Below are positions 34,095 to 46,570 of a stretch of 64,000 nucleotides of DNA, piece by piece. Position 1 is the stretch's first letter, and each line of letters opens with the position of its first letter. This DNA is from Panopea generosa (taxonomy: Eukaryota > Mollusca > Bivalvia > Adapedonta > Hiatellidae), in contig CM055900.1 in NCBI GenBank assembly GCA_029582155.1, positions 46,052,236-46,116,235 of the forward strand, in the 5' to 3' direction. Both the position numbers and the translations under genes were made by a program. The notes beneath the pieces are model-generated. The model worked only from the letters and a program-made list of their open reading frames with translations, was not told where the DNA came from and did no database searches.

Positions 34095-37000
34095 TGGAGC
34101 CTTGGCACTTTTCTGTTTTTGTGAATTTTACCGCGGGATAAGGAAGGTTTGATTAAACCTGCTTAAGGTTTCGCAATGGCAGTTTTATCATTTCCTGGTC
34201 TAAGCCGGTAACTTTCGCTGATCTAGGACATTAGCCCTTTATTGCAGTGCATGTTTGTTTTAATGAACGTTAACCAGTAAGCCAGTGTATGATATTACGA
34301 CCACCACTATCGTGTGTTCACACAACAGCAGTGTCTGATACAGAAGCTGATAACAAATTGTCTTTGACAATAAACGTTGATTTCATGTTATCTTTTACAT
34401 GGTCCATTGCAATGTTTGTTATATCCGTTCAGTATCAGCTCTGATCGAATGACACACGCCAGATGGTATGAACAAGTTGCGGACTGTTAAAAAGCATTCA
34501 ATGGTTCATTTTATAGGAAATGAATGTGTAAGTTTTGGTTAGTATGAAATAATGTTAATATGCAATATTTGAGTAAATCATGGTAAAAATAACCAAGCAA
34601 AGGGTATCAAATAAATTGCGGGTTGTTCGTTATATACATATGATGGCCGTTCGGATTATTGTTGTTTTGCAAACTTTATTATATAAAAAACACGGTGGTT
34701 TAGTCAAGGAACTAATGAAGAATCTATCTATAACTACTTGGGTATTCAACATTTATCAAATGAATAAATTTGTTTCAGTTCGTAACAAAAACGAATTTTA
34801 AAACATTTGTAAAGTATTATTTAAAATAAAGCAGTATTTTTAAAAGCAATGGCGACCTCCTAATTGCGAGTGTCATCCTTTATTAAGTAACACTTACATA
34901 ATGTTTAGATTGCTCATCTGAGGCCTAGCATCATCATGTGTAACTGGAAATGTGTCCGTGGGGTCGTCACATAATAACGGTTATAAATAATCCTAGATTT
35001 TCCATTTTTTAAAAGTGCGTTTTGCTTATCTTAATGCTCATTTCTTTATTTGAATTGCATTATTGATATTTTAAAGCATTTTTAAAGCATCATGATAAAA
35101 TGATAAAAGTGTCTTTAAAATAAAATGATTGTCAAAATGGATAAAAAGCATCCATTATCATTAATTAACTAATATAAACCGAATAGTTTAGTATGTGAAA
35201 TCTACCAAAACGTGACAAAATCGATATGTAAATCGAAGTGGAAAACTTGAAATGAAATCCACATTCTAAAAATGAAATCACGGGACTCATTAAATACGTC
35301 ATGAAATATGTTGCCATTTTAATTTTAGTCTAATCTAGTCGTGTAACCCAAGTCAGGAAAGCCCTTTCATTATACTATGTTGGCATGTTTAAATAGATAT
35401 CTTTTTCGAAATAAGGAGCCAATGAGTATAAATAGGCATGCTACATTGGATAAAAATATTTTAACCAATTTTAAAATTTTGCAAAATCCCGATATAAATA
35501 ATCGTCCCATCAAAGCATTTAGGTACTAAGTGTATATGGAATAAGAAGGCACTTGGTACCTTTTTGCACCAATGAGGAGATATTCCCTTTAATAATAACT
35601 CCCTTGTGTACACAGATGTGCAAGTTATTTTTATAAAGGTCATGACCTTAACAAAGGGTAAATGGATTTTATCATTGCTGAACCGAACAACAAAACTTCA
35701 AACTTCACTTTACCCTTAATAAAATGCTCAACTTTTTACATTAACTAAATTATGTGCTGTAACATTAATTTGTCAGAACATTTCACGTAATCGTTAACCA
35801 ATTAAAATAACTGATTACACTCATTGAATAACACATTTAATTAGATAAAGTAATTATTCGTATTTGAAGTACCTTGTCAAGTGATTAATATTTTTTTCTT
35901 TTTTTATCACCGAGTAAAGAATACAACACGAAACTACAGCCAAGACAGAAGCCAAGACAGAAGCGGAATCTTTAAGGAGCACTTGAATCCTGCTGACAGG
36001 GTTTAAATAGTTTCTGACACCGAAATATTCAGAGCAAGAGAACTTCGCAAAACATCTTCCAAAGGCCGACGTACCCTCATTATTCATTCTACCACACAAA
36101 TGTTATCTTGAGCGAAATAATCCATTTTTGTTGGGAAATGCTGTAAGATATATTGTTTCACACGTAAAAGCTCAAACGGAATCGCCTGTTGTTAATGGAG
36201 GTGTAAGTAATATAGGTGTAGAAAGATAGGTTGAATTTTATAGATTTTAAAATCTTATCTAAGAAGATTGTTTGATTGTTTTACGGTTGTTAAACATTGT
36301 CATTCCTTATCCTATCGTCTAACTAATGAAAAGTAAGTCTAGAAATGTTAACATTTGATTTATTATGGTTGTTTTGAAAATAGAAATATCTTATTGCAGA
36401 ACTTTCAAGTGATTATTTGTGTTTAATATTTTTTTGCAATGATCGAAATGTCTGTTTTGTTATCACGTGTCTCGATCACGTATGTTATATTGTAAGTTTG
36501 TTGAACGTTTAACAAATACTTCACGAAAAAAACGACGATATATTTCTTTACAACAGATCATTGATTAAAATCATAAACAAAAACAAAGATTCCGAATGAC
36601 CTGATAAATTGAGAAATAACGGAATTATTTAATACTTCTCTTAAGTGCATAAAAACGACACAGTTCACTTATTCGACTCTTTATGCTCCAAAGATATCAT
36701 CTGCATTGAATGCATCATATGTACATAACACATTTCTGGGTTAAAATAAAGAATGATGACAAGTCACCTGTATATAATATGTGTTTTGATATTCTCATAA
36801 TGTAAACGGTAATTGTTGAGCATTTCTGTTCTAAGGCGTTAGATTATTCTTAAAGGCAAAAATATATTTTGCATAACAAGCACGTGCAAATCATTTTTAA
36901 ATCGTTTGTCAAACTGTACGAGGTGTTCACGAGACATCCGTGTACAATGTAAATGTATGTTGCAAGGGTATTGGCGTATATATGTTGTTTATAGGCAGGT

Positions 37001-37720
37001 ATGATTAACGATATTTTGACTTCTTTATCTTGATATTAATTACATATGCTACATTGCTCGTGGCGGCTTTGAAGTGTAAAATGTTTCCTTGTGTTATCAT
37101 TCTTTGCACATATTCATCATACTTTTTTTATAGATATGTCAGTTATTAATGCTACCAAATGGTTTATGGTAATACATTAATCATGCATGTACTCTATAAT
37201 AGTAAAGGCCATGTTTTCTGTTACACAGCTCCTGGATGGTCTCTAACATTTTTGTTGTTGTTTTGTTTTGTTATTTATAATTATTAAAATTGAATTTCGA
37301 TGTCAGATCTGGCTCGATAAACAAATATGTCGAAATGAAAAAGGTATTGAATAGAACTCTCAGAGCTGGCTCGATAATTATTGATAATCGATGTCAGATC
37401 TTCGATCTCAGATCTAATTTCACAAAGCTTAAAAGTATCTTAACATTTTCATCTAAATTGAAATATTTAATTTGGTTATTAAAACTGATTGAATTATACA
37501 GTGTATTTTGTGGTCCTTAAGTTATTTCGAAAAGTATATATAACTTTTAGATAATTATCCTGCATGTTAGTTAAAATAAATTTGGTCTTAGCATTTGAAT
37601 TAAAGATATTGTGAAGGTGAAAAATTCCAGAAACAATCAAAAGAAACATCAATATAGGACAACAAACACAAACCACAGCATACACAAATTATAGCCTCTA
37701 TTATCTTTCATATATGTGCA
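34095..37720. other. Gene-free stretch
   Basis: About 3.6 kb of AT-rich DNA with no gene or repeat family recognised. The string 'gatgtcagatct' recurs at about 37300 and 37391. Confidence 0.5.
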
Positions 37721-37775
37721 TTTTATTGTATTTTATTGTATTGTATTGTATTGTTTTGTATTGTATTGTATATTA
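37721..37775. repeat. (TTGTA)n-like microsatellite
   Basis: Repeated 'attgtattgta' and 'ttttattgta' units. Confidence 0.9.
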
Positions 37776-38133
37776 TTTTAATGTTTAGTATTGTAGTATC
37801 TCTTTCCTGTTCTGTCCTGTCCTTTATTGCAGATCCATTGCATTGTAATGCGTTAAGCGTTACCTTCCATCTATAACATATATCTACTTGAGACATTCCT
37901 TTAAACGCTGTTACATTGAAATATTCATTCTGCAAACAAACTGTAGCCCATCTAATAACATTATACTGACACCAGGATGTCCCATGTTGGGGCTTACCCT
38001 ATACGTGCCTTAATTTTAAACTTTGAAAATTGATTTAAGTAGTTTAAAACCTTAAGTCCTAGTTTTCATCTCCCGTGCACTCAATATATCATGGTTGTAA
38101 ATCATTAATGTTTTTTTATTTCCTAATTATATA
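37776..38133. other. Gene-free stretch
   Basis: AT-rich. Nothing recognised. Confidence 0.5.
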
Positions 38134-38462
38134 GATGTCGGATCACGTCAGTCCCAGACATCCCGACCACCAGTAGTGGTACTATGTACGACAACCGCTG
38201 CTGTAACACGTGATAAACAAGTTGTTAGTGACACCAGACGCCGCATTCACGCGCTCATTTGCATGATTCAAGGAGTTATTCATAAGAAGGGAATTGCCGA
38301 ATAACCAGAACGTCAGCTCTCATCACGGGGGACACCTCCATGCATGCAGTTTTCTCCTGTACGTTGTGAACTCGATGACATTGAATCCAGTGTGTCTACA
38401 AGTTGTTTCCTTTGCGGCAACACTTTATTTCGCCTGAAATTGACTATACATTGACAAGGTAA
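38134..38462. promoter_or_regulatory. GC-richer island, possible regulatory element or noncoding exon
   Basis: This block is clearly richer in G, C and CpG than its AT-rich flanks. It contains CACGTG (38207-38212) and the octamer-like ATTTGCAT (38257-38264). It is bounded on the + strand by 'ttatatag' ending in AG, and by 'gacaag|gtaaag', which resembles a donor site. No long reading frame crosses it on either strand, so a coding exon is unlikely. Its function is unknown, and the two hexamer/octamer matches could be chance. Confidence 0.25.
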
Positions 38463-40700
38463 AGGGTTTAGATGGTAATTAATAGACAGAAACTACTTGC
38501 TGATGCCGAACAATTGATAAAAGTAGCTGGTGTTTAAGAACTATTGGATACATACACGAATAACTGGATGGGATTGGTGGTGAAAAATATATTTAGTGTA
38601 AAGAAGATTTTTTTAATTTTGATATATGGCCAAGTTTTAAGTACATATATTTTAGACATGAATTCCACAGTACTGTATTTAATTAATCAGTTAAACGGTA
38701 AATAATTTGAAAAAAAATGAACAGAATTTAATTAAAGTTGAAACTAATCATCAAACCAAATTATGAAAGTATAAAGTATATAAAGTACGCGAGATGAACT
38801 GTCTTTAAATGTCTCTTTTTACAATCAGAGACTAAGGCATTACATTAAGTGACGTTTTGAAGAGTTTATTAAAAAGTTAAAAATTAATTTTAAAATAATC
38901 TATTACAGTACCAAACATATTGTTGAATTAAGCAGTCGTTTTATGTACTAATAACCCAGAATACTCGCTGTTCACCAATATATACGAGGTTTATAAGTCA
39001 GATTTAGACATTCATTAGTCTGTCACTCCAGATTCAGGTCTATTACACTCATATGTAAAGGCATGGAATTCCCGGCCTTTCCCACAATTCATGACACCTA
39101 CGTACGTTCAACAACTCTTCATTTGTTTCAACTTCCGTTGAAGCAACTGACCAATCAGCGTTCTCGTCTGTTACGGTCAAGTTTATGGCCCCTACCGGAG
39201 CAAACAGTCAGAACCATTTCTTCAGTTACAGTCTAGATTTTCATACAATTGAAGATGGCTGTTAGGTGCGTTTATTATGTTTTTGTTAGTGTATGTTTGT
39301 GCTCTTACAAAAAGTGAACATAACGACAAACAACAAAATTGAATGATATATGAACGCTATGAGCTGTTTAGTGATTCAGAATAAAAAGCAAATATCAAAA
39401 CTAAAAAAAAAAATCGAAAAAAGAAGTAAACGCCGATTTTGTTATATGATCAGATTGATGAACTGCAGGATGAAACCGATGTTATCTGAGTTGATGCGCC
39501 GCTATATTTTAACTGCTGGTGTTTATATCACGAGTTCATAAAGCAAGTGCGTGCTTTCTTTTATGTTAATGTTAAAATGGTGAAAGTTTACGATATGTCA
39601 GTTACGTCACGTTCCTTTTATACCATTAAGGTTCGTTATGGTTGTGATTGTGTTTTTGGTTGGCAGTCAAATTAAATTTGTACGGGTGGTGTGTGTCTGT
39701 GTGTGTGTGTTCAGGTGAATGATAGTAACATAATATTTCATTTTTAAAACATGTTATTTTTGTTTGTTTGTTTTTGTGGCTTATCATTACGCCTACGCGT
39801 TTGTATGACTTAAAATTGGTTACGTTTCCGGTGAAATTTAATTGATTATAAATATCTCGTTTATCTATATAAAAGTAGTATAGCATCTGATGAAAGGATC
39901 GATAGGACACCAAGGACAAAGATGGCAAACTCGGTTTATTCATGATGGGTAATGAAACATGCAAAGCCCCGCACCCAGGACTGGTTTAAGCGGTATTTCA
40001 TATATATGAAACATAATTAGTTTATTTTATATTTTTACTTTATTAACGGTAAACAATGTTGTTATTGTTTCAGTGGTTTCTGGGAATTATGGAGCCCTGT
40101 CAGACTGCGGCATTGGCCGGTGCTGGCTGGATTCGATGGTGTGCCAAGTTTCATTTTATCGTGTAACTTTCAACTTTATTAATCATTATATAGCTGACTG
40201 CACACTATTTTCCAAGTTGTATTATGCCAGTATCCAGAATTATTCCCCCAACCCATGCATGTATTTATCAATTTTGAGTCTGTGCTATATTTGTAAGTAT
40301 TATGATTGAATCATTAAGTAAAACTATGTATATATTAAGTTAGAAACATTAGATACAAATAGCAAACTCAAAACTGTTCTTATATCTAATAATGTCTTTG
40401 CTTTGGGTGATTCGCCACCACGCAATGTCATGCTTAAAATTCATCCGTAATCTGCCGTATTGTATTAAACGGGAATTGCGATGATACAATAATAATTTAT
40501 TTTCACCTTTTAAACGACAAGATGTGAAATGTAATAGTTTTCATGATAAAGACTCGCATATAACTATTACATTTTGTACACTCGCCAAAATACAGCTGTT
40601 ATTGTAAGTTACTTACCATGTGATTCTGATAGCTTCGATTAACAAACTGACTCAATAAAACCGAGTCTGTTAAGTTTCCTTGGTTGTTGAATGGGCTTCT
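38463..40700. other. Gene-free stretch
   Basis: No gene recognised. A short GT microsatellite lies at about 39688-39712. The stretch 39055-39170 shares strings with 31010-31110. Confidence 0.45.
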
Positions 40701-41140
40701 AACGTCTCACACAACAGTTAATTTTGTGCTGTTCTACATATAAAGAAACGCACTTCTGGAATACTGGATACAATCCAAGGGTTCTAAAAGTGTTTTGTTT
40801 CCATGGATAGTCCTCTGTTGGTCCAATTATGCAGAAAAAACATGGGGTTGACCAGGTTGCTTTTTCGTAATTTTGATGGTTTGATGGGACCATTTCATTT
40901 TTTGTCAATTCTGCCGATTTGTTGCAGTGTATCACTACGCATCTTTAAACTGTTATATCTTCATCTTACAATTCCTAATGTCATCCAAACTTGGAAGAAT
41001 GCTTGAACATGTTCCATTGTTCCCATATACACGAACAAAATTAATATGACAATTTTATTCATTTTAACACAACTCTAATTTCTTGGGCGTAAGAATCTTG
41101 TTACCATCATGAAATGGGGGCAATTCTTAAGTGAGACGTT
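40701..41140 (-). mobile_element. TIR element with protein-like interior, K family (K1)
   Basis: A 440-bp element bounded by a perfect 10-bp inverted repeat (aacgtctcac ... gtgagacgtt), possibly flanked by TCT. Two relatives lie at 46164-46570 and 59955-60418. On the minus strand an open frame (40699-40935) reads STPCFFCIIGPTEDYPWKQN and continues TFRTLG. The same residues, with substitutions, appear in the relatives (HHVFCCIYGPTHDYIWKQ and EEYLWKQDTFRTIGN). The interior may be the last exon of a decayed transposase or a captured host exon. I do not recognise the protein. Confidence 0.65.
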
Positions 41141-41398
41141 TCTAAACAATCCTTTTATCAGCCATTATTTCATTGGGCCATACAGGAAACAGTACCCAAT
41201 ATTTGTATTAAACCTTTTTAAAATATGAAATATAATTTGTGGACAAAATGAGAAATCACAGTGTTAAAACACAAAACAACAACAGCATTTAAAGAACCTG
41301 TTAGAGGCTATACTGTAAGAAACAAAACATAAAGTATACCTTATGGATAAATAGTATCAGTCATATTAGTATTATTGAAATACAGGTATTTGTACTAT
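41141..41398. other. Short spacer
   Basis: AT-rich. Nothing recognised. Confidence 0.5.
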
Positions 41399-41553
41399 AG
41401 GATTAAATTCATTTTTTCTGTTTTTTATGCATGTGTAAAGAATGTCGAACCGCGCACAAATCAAATAAAGTCCGAGGGTCGTTATGTCAGATTTGTTCGT
41501 GATTCGACATTCTTTACACATGCATAAAAAACAGAAAAAATGAATTTAATCCT
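41399..41553. mobile_element. Perfect long hairpin, MITE-like
   Basis: 51-bp arms at 41399-41449 and 41503-41553 are perfect inverted copies (starting 'aggattaaattcattttttc'). The next bases inward also pair imperfectly ('cgcacaaatc' with 'gatttgttcg'), giving a loop of about 28 bases. The flanks are TA-rich ('actata', 'ttataat'), compatible with a TA target duplication. The perfect arms suggest youth or gene conversion. Confidence 0.8.
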
Positions 41554-41721
41554 TATAATTCCAATCCTGGTGATTATATTTAATTCGAGACTTCTCAAGT
41601 GAATGGAAAAACAAAACAAAAATAACTATACGCTGCAAAGTAAACGCATAAGAATACATCGCCTCTGTACTGGTTGACATCAATGCATCAATATGAAATA
41701 TATTTCTAAGTAAAACATATT

Positions 41722-41745
41722 AAAAAAAAAAAAAAAAAAAAAAAA
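41722..41745. repeat. Poly-A tract
   Basis: 24 consecutive A, followed by further A-rich and T-rich runs. It could be the tail of an unrecognised retroelement. Confidence 0.95.
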
Positions 41746-42699
41746 GAATAAACATTTTTTTTTTAAATAAATTAAAAAAAAAGAAAAGTTCTCAGTATCT
41801 GCATCATGCTCTAGATCTAATATCCAATAATATCGTAACGGCTATTGTTTCCATTATCATATGAACTCTGTAACATAAGTTGGTTTATTGTAAAATGACG
41901 AAATATTTTGCGGTGAAAAATTAAACACCCACCTTTTATCTCTCGATTAAAAATCCATAATTCCAGGGAATACCCACACAGTGTAGACGCTGACGCCATT
42001 GTTTAGTTTTTGTCTACGCGGTTGTTTTTTTCAAAATGTGTCAATATTTACAAAGGTCATATAAATCCACGCTGGTTGATGGAGAATCCGAATTTAGAAT
42101 GTTTTAAACGATTTTTACGTGCAAGGTTTGTGTATTTACATTGTGTCACGATCGTTTGATTCTGAACTACAACTACATGTAGGCTTACATGTTTTTATTT
42201 CACTTTTTCCTTTTGAATAAAATGGTCTGTGGAAACTTTTGTCAACGGCTAGCATTCATGTTTGGTAAACATTGTGTTCAGTAAACATGGTGTTCAATTG
42301 TACAAAATACATCTCAAATCTGAACATTTTGTGACCTAATTCATTGTTTTTGGTCTGATTGTGGCGCCTAGTTAATTCGCTGAACAAAAGCAATCTATAA
42401 AACAATAAACCGAAGAAAGCAGCTAGGACTAGATCTAGCATTTGTTTTTGTTGTACTTTATTATTAAAATAAGCGTGGAACCATTGTGCACGTCATCTAA
42501 GTTCGTATATTGTTAAACTGACCATCCAAATGTCGATGTTTCTTTGTTTACGCGAAAACGTAAAAATAGTCCGGCTCCAGTGTTTTATCAAAAAATTGAC
42601 GTTGTCCAATGAAAAGCTTTAAATACATATATGATAATGAGATTGTAATTATAACACAATACAGTTTTAAAACAATATTAAGGAAACAAAAATATTGGT
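41746..42699. other. Gene-free stretch
   Basis: No gene or repeat recognised. Confidence 0.5.
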
Positions 42700-42850
42700 T
42701 AAAGCTTATTTATTTTAGCTCATTTGCTAATTGAGCAAATCTCTCTCGAGTCTGTATAAAGGGTAGAGCCGGTCGTCAGTGTTGTTGGAGAGGTTAGCAC
42801 GTCGAGCCAAGGATCGGACCCTCATCCTCCGGTACTACCGCACCGCTCTA
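42700..42850 (-). mobile_element. tRNA-derived SINE, family C (C7)
   Basis: On the minus strand: B-box-like 'gagggtccgatcc', diverged middle 'cggctctaccctttatacag', 'actcgagagag' and tail 'gagctaaaataaataa'. The order and tail match C3. Confidence 0.65.
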
Positions 42851-44570
42851 AACACTAATGATTAATCTATATATTAAACAGAATAAACTAATAAGAACGC
42901 ACATTTTAGTTTAAAGAAAATTGTATTGATATATTGATATTTTTTTTTCATATAAAAAAATTGTATACAAGCACAAATTAAAATGGAATTAAAATGGAAA
43001 ACTTGATAAACCATGCATATTTTATAAAATAGATTAATTCTTTTCTTATCATTCTAAAAAAATACAAATTCCTCCTGTTGATAATTATTTATTACGAAAA
43101 AACACAACATTTCAGCAGGACATGGATATAAAATTGAGAAAACCACCAACGGAGAAAATGAGGATGCTGCAATTATTAATCATTGCCGCCAATATAGATC
43201 CTGAAACCACATGTAAAACAGATGGTTAAAAACATAATACCGGTATATCTCCTGATCAATCAAACATATCTGGTGAACAGGTTAATCCAGTTCAAGCTAT
43301 GGCTGAATTTAGATGATTTCATAAACTGTAAAAAGGTTCAAACATGACTGCTGACTGTTTAAACTAATATATTACCCGTTAAATACCGTCAGAACGGATG
43401 TTTATAATAGTGCTAACATTAGCTAATACTGGCCTCAGATGGTTTATCATTAGCTAATACTGGCCTCAGATGGTTTATCATTAGCTCGAGTGGGAAGGTG
43501 GATATATGAAATTAGTCTTGAGTATCAACACGTTGTACCGTTCATTCGGTTCTAAAAGCTCGGGGTTGTTATCAGTCCAAATGTCTCCATTAAGTGTGTA
43601 CATACTTAAAAGCAACATTTTCATCACTGTACTACGATTTGAGCTATGTTGTTATCGAAAGATAACAGTACAAGAACAAATAAAATATGTCCGACTTAAA
43701 AAATAAGAGAAATGTATGTGATAGCAGGTAAAGGACACAGCACCCTCAGCTGAAAAATAACAATATTTAAATTATAAACATGATCTATAAATAGATTAGT
43801 CCTGATATGTCCAATACATACATGCACATACATACAGAAGAGGAGACAACAGCGGGGTCAACGCCTTGTATTGGTTCAGTAGCAAGTATTTGACCCTTCC
43901 ATGAAAAAGTGTCCTTAAGAGTTACATACTGTAGCAGCATAAAGTAATGTCACGACAAATGACTAAATTACAGGGTTATTTTTTTTTAAATCAAAAAGTG
44001 CATTATGCAGCAAAATTTAGTCTATCAATGTACTTTTGAAAAAAAAACAGGGAATTGTAAACATTATTAGTGACTAAGCGCAATTCAACGCGCATTTTAA
44101 ACATCTGGTTTTGTAAACAGAAGTATTCGTTATACCATACGTACTATCAAACCCAAAATATTTTCAGAGATTTTCGCACGCACGCACGCATGCAAGCACG
44201 CAAGAACGCACGCACACGAAAAATGCACACATATACACTCTGTATGTATTAATTGTCCATTTAAGACAACACTAGATTTTACCTATCTTTTTTAAAAAGA
44301 AAAAGACACATACGTGTTACTTTCGCGCAGGAGGGGGAGGGGTTGGGGGTGGGGAAAACCTCGATAAAAGTATATGTTTATTGTTTCGCAGTATCAATGC
44401 ATGGATTTAACATCTAATGTATATAAAATAACACAAGGAAATATGTTTATCGCCACAACAGCACGCATATAAACGCTGCATTGGACATGATAAAATACGA
44501 CGCTGTAGACACATAGAAGAATTGCCAATATGGTTTAAAAATTCTTCATTCAAATATAATTATACTAACC
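42851..44570. other. Gene-free stretch with small repeats
   Basis: No gene recognised. It contains the 31-bp duplication at 43417-43486, a (CGCA)n-like run at about 44176-44216, and a G-rich patch 'ggagggggaggggttggggg' at about 44330. Confidence 0.5.
43417..43486. repeat. 31-bp tandem duplication
   Basis: Two full units starting at 43417 and 43448 ('cattagctaatactggcctc' and 'agatggtttat'), plus a third partial unit at 43479. Confidence 0.93.
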
Positions 44571-44577
44571 TCTTCCG
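44571..44577. repeat. Target-site duplication, left copy (SINE-B4)
   Basis: tcttccg at 44571-44577 is repeated at 44741-44747 right after the element tail. Confidence 0.7.
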
Positions 44578-44742
44578 GGCCCGATTAGCTCAGCCGGTTA
44601 CGCGTATGACTATCAGTCCAGGGGTCGTGAGTTCGAATCGAGTACTGGTTAATCCCAGGAAACAGTGGTTAGGTTAACTGATCGTCTGTTAGCCCTCAAT
44701 GGCATAAAAAATGACGCTAAATATTCAATCAATCAATCAATC
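44577..44742 (+). mobile_element. tRNA-derived SINE, family B, internally deleted (B4)
   Basis: Head 'gggcccgattagctcagccg', B box 'gtgagttcgaatcgag', directly joined to the core 'agtactggtt' and 'cccaggaaacagtgg', then 'ctgatcgtctgttagccctc', ending in a tandem (aatc)n tail. Compared with B3 it lacks the middle 'cacagtctc...' segment. The clear target duplication shows that this short form could transpose or was deleted after insertion. The cloverleaf is not intact, so it is not a tRNA gene. Confidence 0.87.
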
Positions 44743-44747
44743 TTCCG

Positions 44748-45141
44748 AAGACAATATGTGATTAAGGCGTTGATACGACCGGGATAGCAAGGAAACCAAA
44801 TATTCAGGTTGAAAAATGATTCGATGACCACCTTGTACTCTTTAACTGCGAATGGCACATATTTCCATCCGTAGAAACACGTTGCATAAGAGCATGGAAC
44901 ACTCGTGCATTTGATTTGGGCTGTATATCAAATATGCATGCGGAGTTTCAATTCAATTCGATAACAAATAGCCGATATATATATAGTTGAATTATACAGA
45001 GTCATGTACAGTGGGTATATTTCAATCATGTAAGAAAACTAAAGACAAATTAGGGCTAACAGTAAATCCGGATTTACAAGTATCACCAAGAGACTTACAA
45101 TGAATTGTGTCGTGTACATGTTAGTTTTGCCGTGGCATTAA
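44748..45141. other. Gene-free stretch
   Basis: AT-rich. Nothing recognised. Confidence 0.5.
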
Positions 45142-45694
45142 GAACGTTTACCTCATTATGCAGAGAAATATAAAGAGGGTCATGTTAGTCTGAACGTGGG
45201 TAACAGCTCTGGCACTCTTTTTGCTGCAGCTACAGAGGCAAACATTGATGCTGTTAAGACAACGGTAGACGAAAATGGACGTTATACTGTCATCGAGATA
45301 ACATATCATAATGTAGGCACTGTTCATCAAATTATGACTGACTGCTAAGTAATAAATAAGCATTTGCTAGATGGGTCCCTCCATTTGCTGACAAATTACC
45401 AAAAGGACAAATGTGCCATTGCAATCCAACAAAGATATTCGAGTGGCCCACTGGATATGAAACGTGGGTATACTACTTTGACCTATATCAACGCGTAAAT
45501 AATGTTATGGCTAGCACGTCTTCGAAAGTGTATCATTTTTTTCGGGGGATATTTTGAATGGTTGGTATAAATTCTGTTTAAACACTTTCAGTGTCTTGCA
45601 TTTCAGACCACTAGTGACAAAATATACAGAATGGCTGAACAAGATTTTTAATGCTAGACGGTTTGTTGAAATAAACTCAGAACAACTCATATAA
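45142..45694 (+). pseudogene. Coding-like segment in shifting frames, unknown protein
   Basis: Three successive + strand open stretches have protein-like composition. 45142-45348 includes HVSLNVGNSSGTLFAAATEA and NGRYTVIEITYHNVGTVHQ. 45360-45557 includes RWVPPFADKLPKG, HCNPTKIFEWPTGYETWVYY and FDLYQRVNN. 45515-45694 includes GDILNGWYKFCLNTF, RPLVTKYTEWLNKIFNARRF and VEINSEQLI. They lie in different frames with stops between them. That fits a decayed gene or retrocopy, or chance, or several exons of a real gene, though no convincing splice sites were seen. I do not recognise a family. Confidence 0.28.
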
Positions 45695-46163
45695 ATGACG
45701 TTTTTTTTATTCTTAACAAGTTTATAAAAATAAGAAACTTCTAAACTTGTCTTTGGCTTAAACCCAAGTTTTTAATCATTAGAAATCAAACAAGTTATTA
45801 CAGTGATATGGTTGAGATGTCTACGGTATTATGAAAATAACATTTAGTGTATATATCTGAGATCAGATCTACCTACAACCACGCACTGAACTTAGGTTCG
45901 GATGTATAAAAGGAAAGCACGTCCACAACAATCTACATTGTGATTAACAATCTTGCATGCGATATGAATGTCAGATTCATTAAGCGATATGGCCAAATGG
46001 ACTACAAACACAGTACAAAGGTATAAAACAAAAGCCAAACTGCTGATGAATTTTTTTTAATGATACCTTGTGCTATATAGAATTGATAACGTGGCCAAAG
46101 AAAAGTTGAATGTTCCAGACATTTCTTCTCATTTGGACGTGGAATACATTACTCGCACTTCAG
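45695..46163. other. Gene-free stretch
   Basis: No gene recognised. Confidence 0.45.
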
Positions 46164-46570
46164 CTGTGTCTCAAATGACATTCTGTTTCCATTAACAATC
46201 ACTGCTGCCTTGTGAAGGCAACAAGATTATTGCGCCATTTATATAAGAGCTGTGTAAATCGGTTTGGCTGTATTTTTTATTGAAAATGTTTAAAATGGTC
46301 ATATTTCTTTGTACGATTGAGATCATTGATTCGTTTTCATGAGTCCTGTCAAATTTGGATGACAGATGGTACTTTTGGATGAAGATGAGAATAGGAATTT
46401 TGAAAAAGCAATTTTGTCAACCCCATGTTTCTTTTTGAATATTTGGACTAACAGAGGAATATCTATGGAAACAAGACACGTTTAGAACCATTGGCAATGT
46501 GGTCAGTGTTCCAGAAGTGCATATCTTTATACGTAGAACAGTACAAAATTAATTGGTGTGAGAGACGTTT
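46164..46570 (+). mobile_element. TIR element, K family (K2)
   Basis: Relative of K1 and K3. The left end 'tgtctcaaatgac' and the right end 'ggtgtgagagacgttt' are diverged forms of the K-family inverted ends. Shared interior strings include 'ggcaacaagatt', 'gagctgtgtaaat' and 'tatggaaacaagacacgttt'. The + strand reads EEYLWKQDTFRTIGN with frame breaks. Confidence 0.65.

Noticed and set aside
44330..44352. G-quadruplex regulatory element
   Set aside because: Only a short G-rich patch with no gene nearby. There is nothing to support a function.
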